Made by a program: the position numbers and the translations under genes
Source of the DNA: Ketogulonicigenium vulgare WSH-001
Lineage (GTDB): Bacteria; Pseudomonadota; Alphaproteobacteria; Rhodobacterales; Rhodobacteraceae
Direction: 5' to 3'
Length of the DNA: 64,000 nucleotides
Assembly: GCF_000223375.1 (NCBI RefSeq)
Contig: NC_017385.1
Location: forward strand, 1-64,000
Part shown: in pieces, positions 1-6,894 of the stretch
How the letters are laid out: every line of letters starts with the position of its first letter
Numbering within the stretch: position 1 is the stretch's first letter
Notes under the pieces: generated by a model
What the model saw: the letters and a program-made list of their open reading frames with translations, nothing else
Database searches by the model: none
Told to the model about the DNA's origin: nothing

Positions 1-1
1 C

Positions 2-1099
2 ACCCTGCGTCTGGACGGCGCGCATCCGCCAGCCGCCTCGCACCACCAAAAGATCGTCGCGATTGATGACGCGCTTGCCTTTGCCGGCGGGATCGACATG
101 ACGATGCAGCGCTGGGACACGCCCGAACATCTGGACGATGACCCCCGCCGCACCACCCCGCGGGGAAGACCGCTGCCGCCGTGGCATGATGCGACCAGCG
201 CCTTTGACGGCCCCGCCGCGCGCGCCATCGGCGATCTGGCCCGCGCCCGCTGGCTGGCCGCGACGGACGAGGCGCTGCCCCCCTGCCCTGCCCCGCATGA
301 TTGCTGGCCCAAGGATCTGGCCCCGACCTTTACCGATGTCAGCCTGGGCATCGCGCGCACCTTGCCCAAGATGGACGGCCAAGATCCCGTGCACGAGATC
401 GAGGCCGCTTGGCTTGCCATGATCGCCAGCGCCAAGCGCATGATCTATGCCGAGAGCCAGTATTTCGCCTCGCGCAAGATCGCCCATGCCATCGCCCTGC
501 GCCTGACTGAGGATGACCCGCCCGAGATCGTCATCGTCACGCCGCATTCCGCCGACGGCTGGCTAGAGCCGATCGCCATGGACACCGCCCGCGCCAAGCT
601 GATCGAGGCGCTGGCGCGCGTCGACCACAAAAAGCGCCTGCGCCTTTATCATCCGGTGACGGCGGCCGAGGCGCCGATCTATGTCCATGCCAAGGTCACG
701 GTGGTGGATGACGATCTGCTGCGGGTGGGCTCGTCGAATTTTAACAACCGCTCGATGCGGCTGGATACCGAATGCGATGTGATCCTGTCGCACCCGCGCG
801 CTGCCGATCTGCGGGCAACGCTGCTGGCCGAGCATCTGGGCACGACACCCGAAGTGGTCACATCGACGCTCGCCGAGACCGGATCGCTGATCGCCACGGT
901 CGAGGCTTTGCGCGGGCCCGGTCGCTCGCTGGTGCCCTATGTCTTGCCCGAGCTGTCCAGTCTGGCCGAATGGCTGGCCGAGAATGAAATCCTGGACCCC
1001 AACGGCCCCGACGAGATTTTTGAAAGCCTGTCCAAACGTGGACTGTATAAAGGCTGGCAGCATCTGCTGCGGGGAAGATTTCGGCGCGCGCCGCGCTGA
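2..1099 (+). CDS. Phospholipase D family protein, 5' end outside window
   Basis: The frame is open from base 2, so the N-terminus lies outside the window. Two HKD signatures are visible: HHQKIVAIDD encoded at about 38-67 and YVHAKVTVVDDD at about 680-715, followed by GSSNFNNRS. Two HxKxxxxD motifs define the PLD superfamily, which covers phospholipase D, cardiolipin synthase-like and phosphatidyltransferase enzymes acting through a phosphohistidine intermediate. The substrate cannot be told from this fragment. The tail is basic (RGRFRRAPR). A 14/16 match to the partition palindrome lies within the gene at 153-168. A terminator follows at 1164-1196. The internal ATG at 98 lies after the first HKD motif and is not the start. 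Confidence 0.88.
   Translation, partial: TLRLDGAHPPAASHHQKIVAIDDALAFAGGIDMTMQRWDTPEHLDDDPRRTTPRGRPLPPWHDATSAFDGPAARAIGDLARARWLAATDEALPPCPAPHDCWPKDLAPTFTDVSLGIARTLPKMDGQDPVHEIEAAWLAMIASAKRMIYAESQYFASRKIAHAIALRLTEDDPPEIVIVTPHSADGWLEPIAMDTARAKLIEALARVDHKKRLRLYHPVTAAEAPIYVHAKVTVVDDDLLRVGSSNFNNRSMRLDTECDVILSHPRAADLRATLLAEHLGTTPEVVTSTLAETGSLIATVEALRGPGRSLVPYVLPELSSLAEWLAENEILDPNGPDEIFESLSKRGLYKGWQHLLRGRFRRAPR
153..168. promoter_or_regulatory. Degenerate parS-like palindrome in the PLD gene
   Basis: CCACCCCGCGGGGAAG matches CTTCCCCGCGGGGAAG at 14 of 16 positions, with a full right arm. In the PLD frame it encodes T-P-R-G-R, the third possible frame of the palindrome. It may be a weak or decayed site. 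Confidence 0.45.
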
Positions 1100-1163
1100 T
1101 ATTTACTAAATAACTGATAAAAAACAATTTTTTCAATGCATATCGCGCGATGCGCAAATTTAA

Positions 1164-1196
1164 GGGGGCAGTGGATATCACCACCGCCCCCTTTTT
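1164..1196 (+). terminator. Rho-independent terminator after the PLD gene
   Basis: GGGGGCAGTGG (1164-1174) pairs with CCACCGCCCCC (1181-1191) with one mismatch across a 6-base loop and is followed by TTTTT. It lies between the convergent PLD and repB genes. The T tract is on the + strand, so it serves the PLD gene. Confidence 0.8.
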
Positions 1197-1210
1197 ATGA
1201 CGCCTAAAAC

Positions 1211-1226
1211 CTTCCCCGCGGGGAAG
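1211..1226. promoter_or_regulatory. parS-like palindrome, exact copy
   Basis: Perfect 16-base palindrome CTTCCCCGCGGGGAAG, just 3' of the repB stop codon in the PLD-repB gap. It has the TT-N4-GC-N4-AA layout of alphaproteobacterial repABC partition sites (GTT-N4-GC-N4-AAC) but with C/G as the outermost pair. Confidence 0.72.
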
Positions 1227-1230
1227 ATTG

Positions 1231-2349
1231 CTATTCCAGATCGCTCAGCAGCTTGGTCAGCGCCAGCTCCAGCTTGCGCCGGTCAAGGGCCGAGAAATCA
1301 CAGTCCAGCTTGATCTCGAGCCGCCCATTGGCGGCGGTGCAGCGGGCCTGCCCCATATGGGACGGCACCTGAAATGTGGTCTTGGCGCGGCGGCTGACGG
1401 GCGCGGCAACGCCGCCGGTCGTTGCCCGCACCGGCGCGTCGCTGGCCTCGTCGCTGGGCGCGGGTTGGCCATCGGTGATCTGGCGCAGCAGGTTCAACTC
1501 ATCCGCGACCGAGCGGTTCGGCATGGCGCGCAGCACGGTGCGGATCTGGTGCGCCACCTCGGGCCGCTCATCCAGCAAGGTCGAAAGTTTCAACCCCAGC
1601 GCGCGCGGGATATGCGGCGCGAACTGCAGATCCAGCCCCAGCACATCCATGATGCGGATGAATTGGCGGATATAGCTGCGCTTTTGATAGCCCGCCGATT
1701 GGAACAGCTCGGCGACCACACGGTCGGGGTCGGATTGTTTGGTGCCGGGATCGGCCGCGTAATCCAGCGCCAAGCGCGCCATTTCCGCGAAAGAGATGTC
1801 TTTGCGCACCAGATTTTCATCGACCATGCGGCGATAAAGATGTTCCAGATCTTCCCCGCGGGGAAGGATTCCGGCGGGAATGCGGCCCCATTTTTCCGCA
1901 TCTCCGGACTCTTTCAGCAGCGCGCGATAGGCGCTGAGGCGGCGCAGACCCTGGATGAGTTCGTATTTCCCGTCTTCGCGCTGCTCGACACGAATGGCGT
2001 TCGACAGGCCAATCGCCTGGATCGAGGCGGTGAGTTCCGCCAGTTCCAGATCATCGCCAAGGCGGCGGTCACGCACCAGCTTATAGGTTTCAATCTGATC
2101 CAGCGGGATCAGATCAACCATCAGCCCCAATTGCTTCATCCGCACATGTTCGGCGGCCAGCGCATCATTTTCGGCGCGGATCTCGGCCTCGATGGCGCTG
2201 CGTTCGCGCAAAGCACCGGCGTTTTCTGAAATGGCGGTCGCCATGGGCGAGCGGCGCTGTTCGGTTTTCTCTGGCTCAATCTTCCCCGCGGGGAAGATTT
2301 CATCATCCTCGTCCGGCAAGGTGATATCAAAGATGCGGCGCTTTTTCAT
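1231..2349 (-). CDS. repB: Plasmid partition protein RepB/ParB family
   Basis: 372 residues. Centromere-binding partner of the upstream ParA-type ATPase. A ParB/Spo0J-like nuclease-fold domain is at about 85-150 (DLIPLDQIETYKL, then GLSNAIRVEQREDGKYELIQGLRRLSAYR), followed by ENLVRKDISFAEMARLALDY and a DNA-binding helical region (KRSYIRQFIRIMDVLGLDL). The start ATG overlaps the repA stop as ATGA (2346-2349), giving the classic repA-repB coupling. No repC follows; initiation is probably supplied by the divergent replicase at 4292. Residues about 18-24 (IFPAGKI) and 162-167 (LPRGED) are encoded by exact copies of the 16-base palindrome, in two different frames. Confidence 0.93.
   Translation of the reverse strand: MKKRRIFDITLPDEDDEIFPAGKIEPEKTEQRRSPMATAISENAGALRERSAIEAEIRAENDALAAEHVRMKQLGLMVDLIPLDQIETYKLVRDRRLGDDLELAELTASIQAIGLSNAIRVEQREDGKYELIQGLRRLSAYRALLKESGDAEKWGRIPAGILPRGEDLEHLYRRMVDENLVRKDISFAEMARLALDYAADPGTKQSDPDRVVAELFQSAGYQKRSYIRQFIRIMDVLGLDLQFAPHIPRALGLKLSTLLDERPEVAHQIRTVLRAMPNRSVADELNLLRQITDGQPAPSDEASDAPVRATTGGVAAPVSRRAKTTFQVPSHMGQARCTAANGRLEIKLDCDFSALDRRKLELALTKLLSDLE
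1851..1866. promoter_or_regulatory. parS-like palindrome, exact copy inside repB
   Basis: Exact CTTCCCCGCGGGGAAG within repB, read there as L-P-R-G-E (about residues 162-166). Confidence 0.7.
2281..2296. promoter_or_regulatory. parS-like palindrome, exact copy near the repB 5' end
   Basis: Exact CTTCCCCGCGGGGAAG. Symmetry extends three more bases each side (AAT...ATT), making 2278-2299 a 22-base perfect palindrome, the longest of the set. It is read in repB as F-P-A-G-K (about residues 19-23). Confidence 0.72.
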
Positions 2350-3653
2350 TCTTCCACCTCCATTTTATCCCAGGCGTTCAGGAAGCATTCCTTGAATTCA
2401 TCATAGCCCCGGTCGAACGAGGCCCGCGCGCGACGCCAAGTTTCCCGCGTCATGGTACGATAATCAATCTCGTAAACCGAGGACAGGAACCGGCCCGATT
2501 GTTCGACCGCGCGGGTCATTTCAATCGGCTCTTTGGCAACCGTATCACCAAATACTTTACGAAACGCCTCTAGCATCGCGCGGTGCAGCTCGTTTCCGGG
2601 CTCGTATCGCGTCATCAAAAAGCGGATATCGAGGAAGGTTTTCGGCAGGCGCATCTTCCCCGCGGGGAAGGTTCCGGCAAAACCTGCGGACAAATCCGCC
2701 AACGCCTCGGCCAGCTGCCCGATAAAAGAGGTGGTCGAGTCGTATTCCCAATAGCCGGGGCCCGACGGGATATAGAGGACATCGGCGGCAAAGACCGCGT
2801 TCATCGACTGGTAACCAATCGCGGGCGGGCAGTCGAAGATGATCAGGTCATAGCTGTCGCGCGGCACCGCATCCAAATAACGCGAGACGGCGGCGAAAAA
2901 CGACCAGTCCGGGTTCAGGTGACGGTACTGGGCGCTGGCGAATTCGACAAAGGCCGCATTGGCGCAGGAGGGCACGATATCAATCGTCGGCCAAGCGGTG
3001 GTCTTGATGAAATCGGTGACGCGCAGCTCGCCAAGGCCCAGATCGCGCACGGCGGCGGGCAGGCGGCGCTGGGGCAGGGCGGTGCCACTTTCGGCGGCGC
3101 GTGGCGCGGCGTTCATGCGGTCCGTCTCGCGCACGAGGTCGCGGGCGATGATGCCCCAGACGGTGAATTCCTCAGAGACATCATGCAGGCCCATCGAATG
3201 GGTCAGCGTCGCCTGCGGGTCAAAGTCGACAACCAGCACGCGATAGCCGTCCAGTGCCGCAGCATGGGCCATATGCAGCGCGACGGTCGATTTGCCCGCG
3301 CCGCCTTTAAAGTTCGAGATCGCCACCCGGATCGCGCGCTTGCCGGCGGGGCGGGGCGGCATCAGGGAATGACGGTTGATCTTGATCTTGCGCCGCAGCT
3401 CGTTGATCTCGTTCAAGCTGAACCAGCGCTGGCGGCCGTCGTCCTCGACTTCCCCGCCGGGAAGGTCGGGGTCCTGGGCGAGGCGACCGCGAAAGGTCGA
3501 CTGGTTGATCTTAAAGATCAGCTCGGACACTTCCCAACTGGAAAAGCGCCGCAGCTGCTTTTCATGCTCGGGTGAGAAGGTTTGCTTGCGGATGAAGCTT
3601 TGCATCTTCAGCGATTGCGCCTGAAGAGCGGCGAGGTCCTCGTGGGTATACAT
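2346..3653 (-). CDS. repA: Plasmid partition ATPase RepA/ParA family
   Basis: 435 residues, close to repABC-type RepA. The N-terminal ~110 residues hold a helix-turn-helix-like region (FSSWEVSELIFKIN, then QRWFSLNEINELRR), as in type Ia ParA proteins that also repress their own operon. The deviant Walker A is SNFKGGAGKSTVALHMAHA at about 114-132. The A' motif is VLVVDFDPQATLT and Walker B is YDLIIFDCPPAIGYQS. It drives segregation together with RepB, with which it overlaps by 4 bases. Residues about 328-333 (TFPAGK) come from an exact palindrome copy and 64-68 (LPGGE) from a one-mismatch copy. Upstream palindromes at 3810-3843 are candidate autoregulatory sites. Confidence 0.94.
   Translation of the reverse strand: MYTHEDLAALQAQSLKMQSFIRKQTFSPEHEKQLRRFSSWEVSELIFKINQSTFRGRLAQDPDLPGGEVEDDGRQRWFSLNEINELRRKIKINRHSLMPPRPAGKRAIRVAISNFKGGAGKSTVALHMAHAAALDGYRVLVVDFDPQATLTHSMGLHDVSEEFTVWGIIARDLVRETDRMNAAPRAAESGTALPQRRLPAAVRDLGLGELRVTDFIKTTAWPTIDIVPSCANAAFVEFASAQYRHLNPDWSFFAAVSRYLDAVPRDSYDLIIFDCPPAIGYQSMNAVFAADVLYIPSGPGYWEYDSTTSFIGQLAEALADLSAGFAGTFPAGKMRLPKTFLDIRFLMTRYEPGNELHRAMLEAFRKVFGDTVAKEPIEMTRAVEQSGRFLSSVYEIDYRTMTRETWRRARASFDRGYDEFKECFLNAWDKMEVEE
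2655..2670. promoter_or_regulatory. parS-like palindrome, exact copy inside repA
   Basis: Exact CTTCCCCGCGGGGAAG within repA, read as F-P-A-G-K (about residues 329-333). Confidence 0.7.
3449..3464. promoter_or_regulatory. parS-like palindrome with one mismatch inside repA
   Basis: CTTCCCCGCCGGGAAG, 15/16 to the consensus. It is read in repA as L-P-G-G-E (about residues 64-68). The single change breaks the central symmetry. Confidence 0.6.
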
Positions 3654-3809
3654 GCCTGTTCCGTTTTCAAAACGTAAATTACTGCCAACTCCGGAATACG
3701 ACGGATTTGCATAAACGGCAAAAGGTAAGTTAGACTAAAGTAAGAAAAGCGCGAAAAGCGCGGCTTTGACCTGATCTACGCGTTGAAAACAAAGCGAATC
3801 GCCCCGCCT

Positions 3810-3824
3810 GGGGTGATTCACCCC
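3810..3824. promoter_or_regulatory. 15-base palindrome upstream of repA
   Basis: GGGGTGA-T-TCACCCC, perfect arms around one base. It is also the right arm of a larger imperfect inverted repeat (GAATCGCCCC at 3796-3805 against GGGGTGATTC at 3810-3819). It lies about 160 bases upstream of repA and 3 bases from a parS-like copy. It is a candidate RepA/RepB operator. Confidence 0.45.
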
Positions 3825-3827
3825 GAT

Positions 3828-3843
3828 CTTCCCCGCGGGGAAG
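3828..3843. promoter_or_regulatory. parS-like palindrome, exact copy in the rep intergenic region
   Basis: Exact CTTCCCCGCGGGGAAG between repA and the replicase, preceded by GAT and followed by GTTT as in the genic copies. Confidence 0.72.
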
Positions 3844-4080
3844 GTTTCAGCGCAAAGCGGCAGGGCGGGGCGATCATCTTTGAGGGGACAAAATTAGGCC
3901 CCTTCAAAGTGATAAGGTGACAAATCCGCGCCTTTGGGGTGACAGCCTATATGTCCCCCATAACCAGATTAACCAGATTCTTTTCATACTTTTGAAGGCC
4001 AGAGGGCGATCCCGGGCCGGGGGTGAGGAAAGGGGATTGACAGAATCGTGTTGGCGGACGCAAATCAGGACAGATCAGCG

Positions 4081-4094
4081 AATAGCGTTGGATG
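4081..4094 (+). repeat. Direct repeat copy 1, iteron candidate
   Basis: AATAGCGTTGGATG, identical to 4141-4154. The 60-base period is close to six helical turns, which would put both copies on one face of the DNA. Confidence 0.45.
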
Positions 4095-4140
4095 ATCGGG
4101 AAAAGGCGGCGGGCGAAACGCCATTGCGGGAATTTATCGC

Positions 4141-4161
4141 AATAGCGTTGGATGCCAACGC
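4141..4161 (+). repeat. Direct repeat copy 2 with inverted repeat
   Basis: AATAGCGTTGGATG at 4141-4154. This copy also forms the inverted repeat GCGTTGG-ATG-CCAACGC (4145-4161), which copy 1 lacks. Confidence 0.45.
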
Positions 4162-4291
4162 CTCTCGGCAGGCCAATGCTGGATGCGGGCAATGATCCGA
4201 CACAGATCGGGCAAGAACGCGACGGGATGAACCCGGAGCAGAGGCAGATGTCCGGCCGCAGGGCAGGGCGACGAGGGCAGAGGAACGGTTG

Positions 4292-5011
4292 ATGCAATCT
4301 ATGCAGATCCGCAAGCTGGTGGGGCGCGGCAGTGCCACGCGCAAATATGACCTGCTGACGGTCTTGGGCACCTATGCCTTGTCGCAAGATCGCAGCTTGC
4401 AGCGGCAGGTGCTGCGGCTGATCTGTCTGCTGACGGCGCGGTATAATTGGCAAAGTGATCAACTGTCGGTGGGGCAGGCCGAGATTGCGCGGCTGTGGTC
4501 GGTTGACCCGCGCACGGTCAAACGCGAGATGGCGGCCTTTCGCGATATGGGGTGGTTGGTCGAAAAGCGGCCGGCGGCGCGGGGGCGGGTGACGCTTTAC
4601 GGGCTGGGCATGGCGCGGATCATCACGGATACGCGCGGCACCTGGGAAAAGGTCGGGCCCGATCTGGTGGCCCGGATGGATGATAACCTGCCCGAGGTGC
4701 CGGGCGCGGACAGCGGTTATGTCATGGGAGGCGGCGCACAAGGGGCCGAGGTCATTCCCTTTCCGCAATCCCTGCCGGACGAGCCGGCGGCGCAGCTCTG
4801 GGCGGATATGGCGCGGCAGCTTCATGCCGAGAATGCGGGTACCTATCAGGCCTGGTTCGCCGCGCTGCGACCCGCAGAGCAGCCGGGATATTTGGTGCTG
4901 CATGCGCCTGGCGGGTATCATGCCACCTATATCCGCACCCATTTGATGGCGCGGCTCGAGGCGGCGCTGGCGCGGGTTGCCCCCGGATTGGGCGTTATGA
5001 TCGCGGGGTAA
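4292..5011 (+). CDS. DnaA-like plasmid replication initiator
   Basis: 239 residues from the ATG at 4292, which has AGAGGA six bases upstream; a TTG at 4289 is possible. The N-terminal half reads like a winged-helix replication protein: LRLICLLTARYNW, then VGQAEIARLWSVDPRTVKREMAAFRDMGWLVEKR with a clear HTH. The last ~70 residues (LWADMARQLHAENAGTYQAWFAAL, then YLVLHAPGGYHATYIRTHLMARLEAAL) fit the DnaA N-terminal domain I pattern. No AAA+ Walker motifs are present, so this is not chromosomal DnaA. Rhodobacterales plasmids are known to carry DnaA-like replicases beside parAB genes, which matches this setting. Its orientation is divergent from repA across the candidate origin. Confidence 0.72.
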   Translation: MQSMQIRKLVGRGSATRKYDLLTVLGTYALSQDRSLQRQVLRLICLLTARYNWQSDQLSVGQAEIARLWSVDPRTVKREMAAFRDMGWLVEKRPAARGRVTLYGLGMARIITDTRGTWEKVGPDLVARMDDNLPEVPGADSGYVMGGGAQGAEVIPFPQSLPDEPAAQLWADMARQLHAENAGTYQAWFAALRPAEQPGYLVLHAPGGYHATYIRTHLMARLEAALARVAPGLGVMIAG

Positions 5012-5097
5012 TCACATGGATGTGCGCGGGCGCGGTGCCTCTGGTCATTGGGCGCGGCAAGGATTAGCGGCGATCCATTCCAGTTGAGAGGCACGTC

Positions 5098-6126
5098 ATG
5101 CCACGGCGCACCCATGATCATACAACATTCGAGGCGATTGCAGCGGCGGCGGGCGTCAGCCTGAGCAGTGTCGACCGGGTGCTGAACGAGCGGGGATCGG
5201 TCTCGGAGAAAACGCGGCAAAAGGTTTTGGCCGCTGCGCGCGAGATGGGCATCAACCGCAATCTGCCCGAGGCGTGGCACCGCGTGCAGCATGTCGATAT
5301 TATCCTGCCGCGCAATCAGGCGATGCATTGGCAGGTGCTGGATCAGACCTTTCAGGCCCTTGGCGTGAATGTGCCGCGTTGGCTGAGCCTGCATCGCCAG
5401 CGCTTGCCGCAAAATGATTTCAAGGCTCTGCGCGATGCGTTACTGGCGCCGCCGCATCAGCGCGCCGGTCTGATCATCGCTGCCGATGCGGCCGAAGATA
5501 TCGCCCCTGCATTGCGCGAGGTGATGGCGCGGGGCGAAAAGCTGGTCACGCTGACAACAGAAGTGCCGGGGCTGCCCGCGCATGGCTTTAGCGGCATCAA
5601 CAATATCACATCGGGGCGCACCGCGGGTTATCTGATGCGCCGGCTGGGCAGTCTGACCGATCCGGGCGCAAAGGTGCTGATCATGCAGGGCAATGCCCGG
5701 CGGCTGGAGCATTTTCAGCGTGTCGAGGGGTTTCGCGCCGGATTGGGCGATATCGCGCGCCAAATTTTCATGCATGTCGATGAAACCGAGGCGGGCGCGG
5801 CCGAGCGGGCCTTGCGCCGCGTGCTGGCGGACGGGGAACGCATCAGCGGCCTCTATTGCACCGGCACCTATTCCGAAGAGCTGGGCCCGCTGATGGCGGC
5901 CATGGGCGGCGCACGTCCCATCTGGATCACCCATGATAAAACCCCCGCCCATGAGGCGCTTATGCAGCGGGGATTATTGGATTTTGTGTTGGATCAGGAT
6001 TCTGCGGCGCAGGCGGCTTGGGCACTGGCGCTGATGATCACGATGCTGAGTGGCGAGCCTTGGACCGGTGCGCCGCAACTGGCCCCCGAGCTGCGGCTGT
6101 TTTGCTGCGAAAACCTGTCAAACTGA
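5098..6126 (+). CDS. LacI family transcriptional regulator
   Basis: 342 residues. N-terminal LacI HTH (TTFEAIAAAAGVSLSSVDRV, LNERGSVSEKTRQKVLAAA), then a periplasmic-binding-protein-like sensor domain from about residue 65 (VDIILPRNQAMHW; GYLMRRLGSLTDPGAKVLIM; VEGFRAGL). GAGAGG precedes the ATG. It lies upstream of, and in the same direction as, the dehydrogenase operon, with three inverted repeats in the 184-base gap. It most likely controls that operon in response to a sugar or polyol; the ligand is unknown. Confidence 0.9.
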   Translation: MPRRTHDHTTFEAIAAAAGVSLSSVDRVLNERGSVSEKTRQKVLAAAREMGINRNLPEAWHRVQHVDIILPRNQAMHWQVLDQTFQALGVNVPRWLSLHRQRLPQNDFKALRDALLAPPHQRAGLIIAADAAEDIAPALREVMARGEKLVTLTTEVPGLPAHGFSGINNITSGRTAGYLMRRLGSLTDPGAKVLIMQGNARRLEHFQRVEGFRAGLGDIARQIFMHVDETEAGAAERALRRVLADGERISGLYCTGTYSEELGPLMAAMGGARPIWITHDKTPAHEALMQRGLLDFVLDQDSAAQAAWALALMITMLSGEPWTGAPQLAPELRLFCCENLSN

Positions 6127-6153
6127 TGTGAAACCCATCATGATTTCACATCA
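6124..6153. promoter_or_regulatory. 10-base inverted repeat overlapping the lacI-type stop codon
   Basis: TGATGTGAAA (6124-6133) and TTTCACATCA (6144-6153) are perfect arms around 10 bases. There is no T tract on the + side, so an operator is at least as likely as a terminator. Confidence 0.5.
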
Positions 6154-6165
6154 AAAAGCGCGATT

Positions 6166-6183
6166 TTGACGAAAACCCGTCAA
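6166..6183. promoter_or_regulatory. Inverted repeat, candidate LacI-type operator
   Basis: TTGACG-AAAACC-CGTCAA, 18 bases with perfect 6-base arms, about 130 bases upstream of the dehydrogenase small-subunit gene. Confidence 0.45.
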
Positions 6184-6247
6184 TTCCGCTGCTGCTGATG
6201 TCGCGATATCTCGGTTAAGCGGGCAGGGCAGTGAGCCGCCGCGCTTT

Positions 6248-6262
6248 CCCTGTTTGACAGGG
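6248..6262. promoter_or_regulatory. Short inverted repeat upstream of the dehydrogenase operon
   Basis: CCCTGT-TTG-ACAGGG, perfect 6-base arms. It contains TTGACA at 6254-6259, which could be a -35 element, in which case repressor binding would block the promoter. Confidence 0.4.
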
Positions 6263-6310
6263 CAAGCATGGAGCGACCACCGCCTTGAGCCAGCCAAACG
6301 AGCCAAAGAC

Positions 6311-6856
6311 ATGGATATAAAAACCACTCCTTTTGATATGCGGCTGTCGCGCCGCAGCCTGCTCCAGCGCGCGGCCTTTGCCTCGGTGATCGCCTTTGGC
6401 GCCTCTGTGGCGGGGACGGCCGTCTTTGCGCAGGGCGCGACCGCGCTGAACTTTGTCACGCTGTCGCAGGTGCTGACGATGCGTGATGCGCTGGACCCCG
6501 AGATCGGCGCCCGCGCGTTGGACAATCTGACCGCCGATGATGCGGATTTTCCGGCCAAGGCGCAGGCTTTGGCCGATGCCATCGCCGCAGAGGGCTTTGA
6601 CGATATGGATGCCTTTGGCACCTTTATCGCCGGGCACGAAGATCTGCGCGAGACCGCGATGAAGATCATCTCGGCCTGGTATCTGGGCTACACCGGCACG
6701 ATGAGCGGCAATTCATTCAATGATACCGCCCGTTTCGTCACCTATCGCGGCGCGCTGATGTACGAGCCCACGATGGCTGAGACGGTGATCCCGACCTATT
6801 CGCGGGGCGCGCCGAACTATTGGGCCGAAGCGCCTGCATCAGTCGCTCGCGACTGA
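6311..6856 (+). CDS. Sugar/polyol dehydrogenase small subunit (gluconate 2-DH subunit 3 / SldS type)
   Basis: 181 residues. The ATG at 6311 is preferred to the upstream one at 6254 because it puts the twin-arginine signal SRRSLLQRAAFASVIAFGA near the N-terminus, ending at AFAQ. In this family the small subunit carries the Tat signal and takes the signal-less FAD subunit to the periplasm as a hitch-hiker. The mature part has the usual pattern (FVTLSQVLT, FIAGHEDLRETAMKIISAWYLG). It is first in a small-large-cytochrome operon, the order of Gluconobacter sldSLC and fructose/gluconate dehydrogenases. Substrate is not decidable. Confidence 0.88.
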   Translation: MDIKTTPFDMRLSRRSLLQRAAFASVIAFGASVAGTAVFAQGATALNFVTLSQVLTMRDALDPEIGARALDNLTADDADFPAKAQALADAIAAEGFDDMDAFGTFIAGHEDLRETAMKIISAWYLGYTGTMSGNSFNDTARFVTYRGALMYEPTMAETVIPTYSRGAPNYWAEAPASVARD

Positions 6857-6894
6857 CATTTCACCAGAATATACAGCTAGCGAAGGCAAGCAAC

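Larger units (their letters stand above)
3654..4291. other. Putative plasmid origin and rep control region
   Basis: 638 bases between divergent repA and replicase with no gene I can support. On the repA side are a 15-base palindrome (3810-3824), an exact parS-like copy (3828-3843) and an imperfect hairpin: CTTTGAGGGG at 3878-3887 against CCCCTTCAAAG at 3899-3909. On the replicase side AATAGCGTTGGATG is repeated at 4081-4094 and 4141-4154, exactly 60 bases apart. The stretch around 3700-3780 and 3885-3990 is richer in A+T than the genes. This is the expected place for oriV and both promoters. No canonical DnaA box cluster was seen by eye. Confidence 0.55.

Noticed and set aside
1062..1077. Half site GCGGGGAAG near the end of the PLD gene
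   Set aside because: Only the right arm matches (11/16); chance is likely in such GC-rich sequence, although it is followed by ATTT like the true sites.
1228..2229. Long open frame of 333 codons on the + strand opposite repB
   Set aside because: High GC with codon bias leaves long antisense frames open. The product is rich in Gln, Arg and His with no motif, and repB on the other strand is certain.
3530..3546. ACTTCCCAACTGGAAAA as a further parS-like site
   Set aside because: It keeps only the outer TTCC/GGAA and loses the CCCCGCGGGG core; it codes for a normal part of the RepA HTH region.
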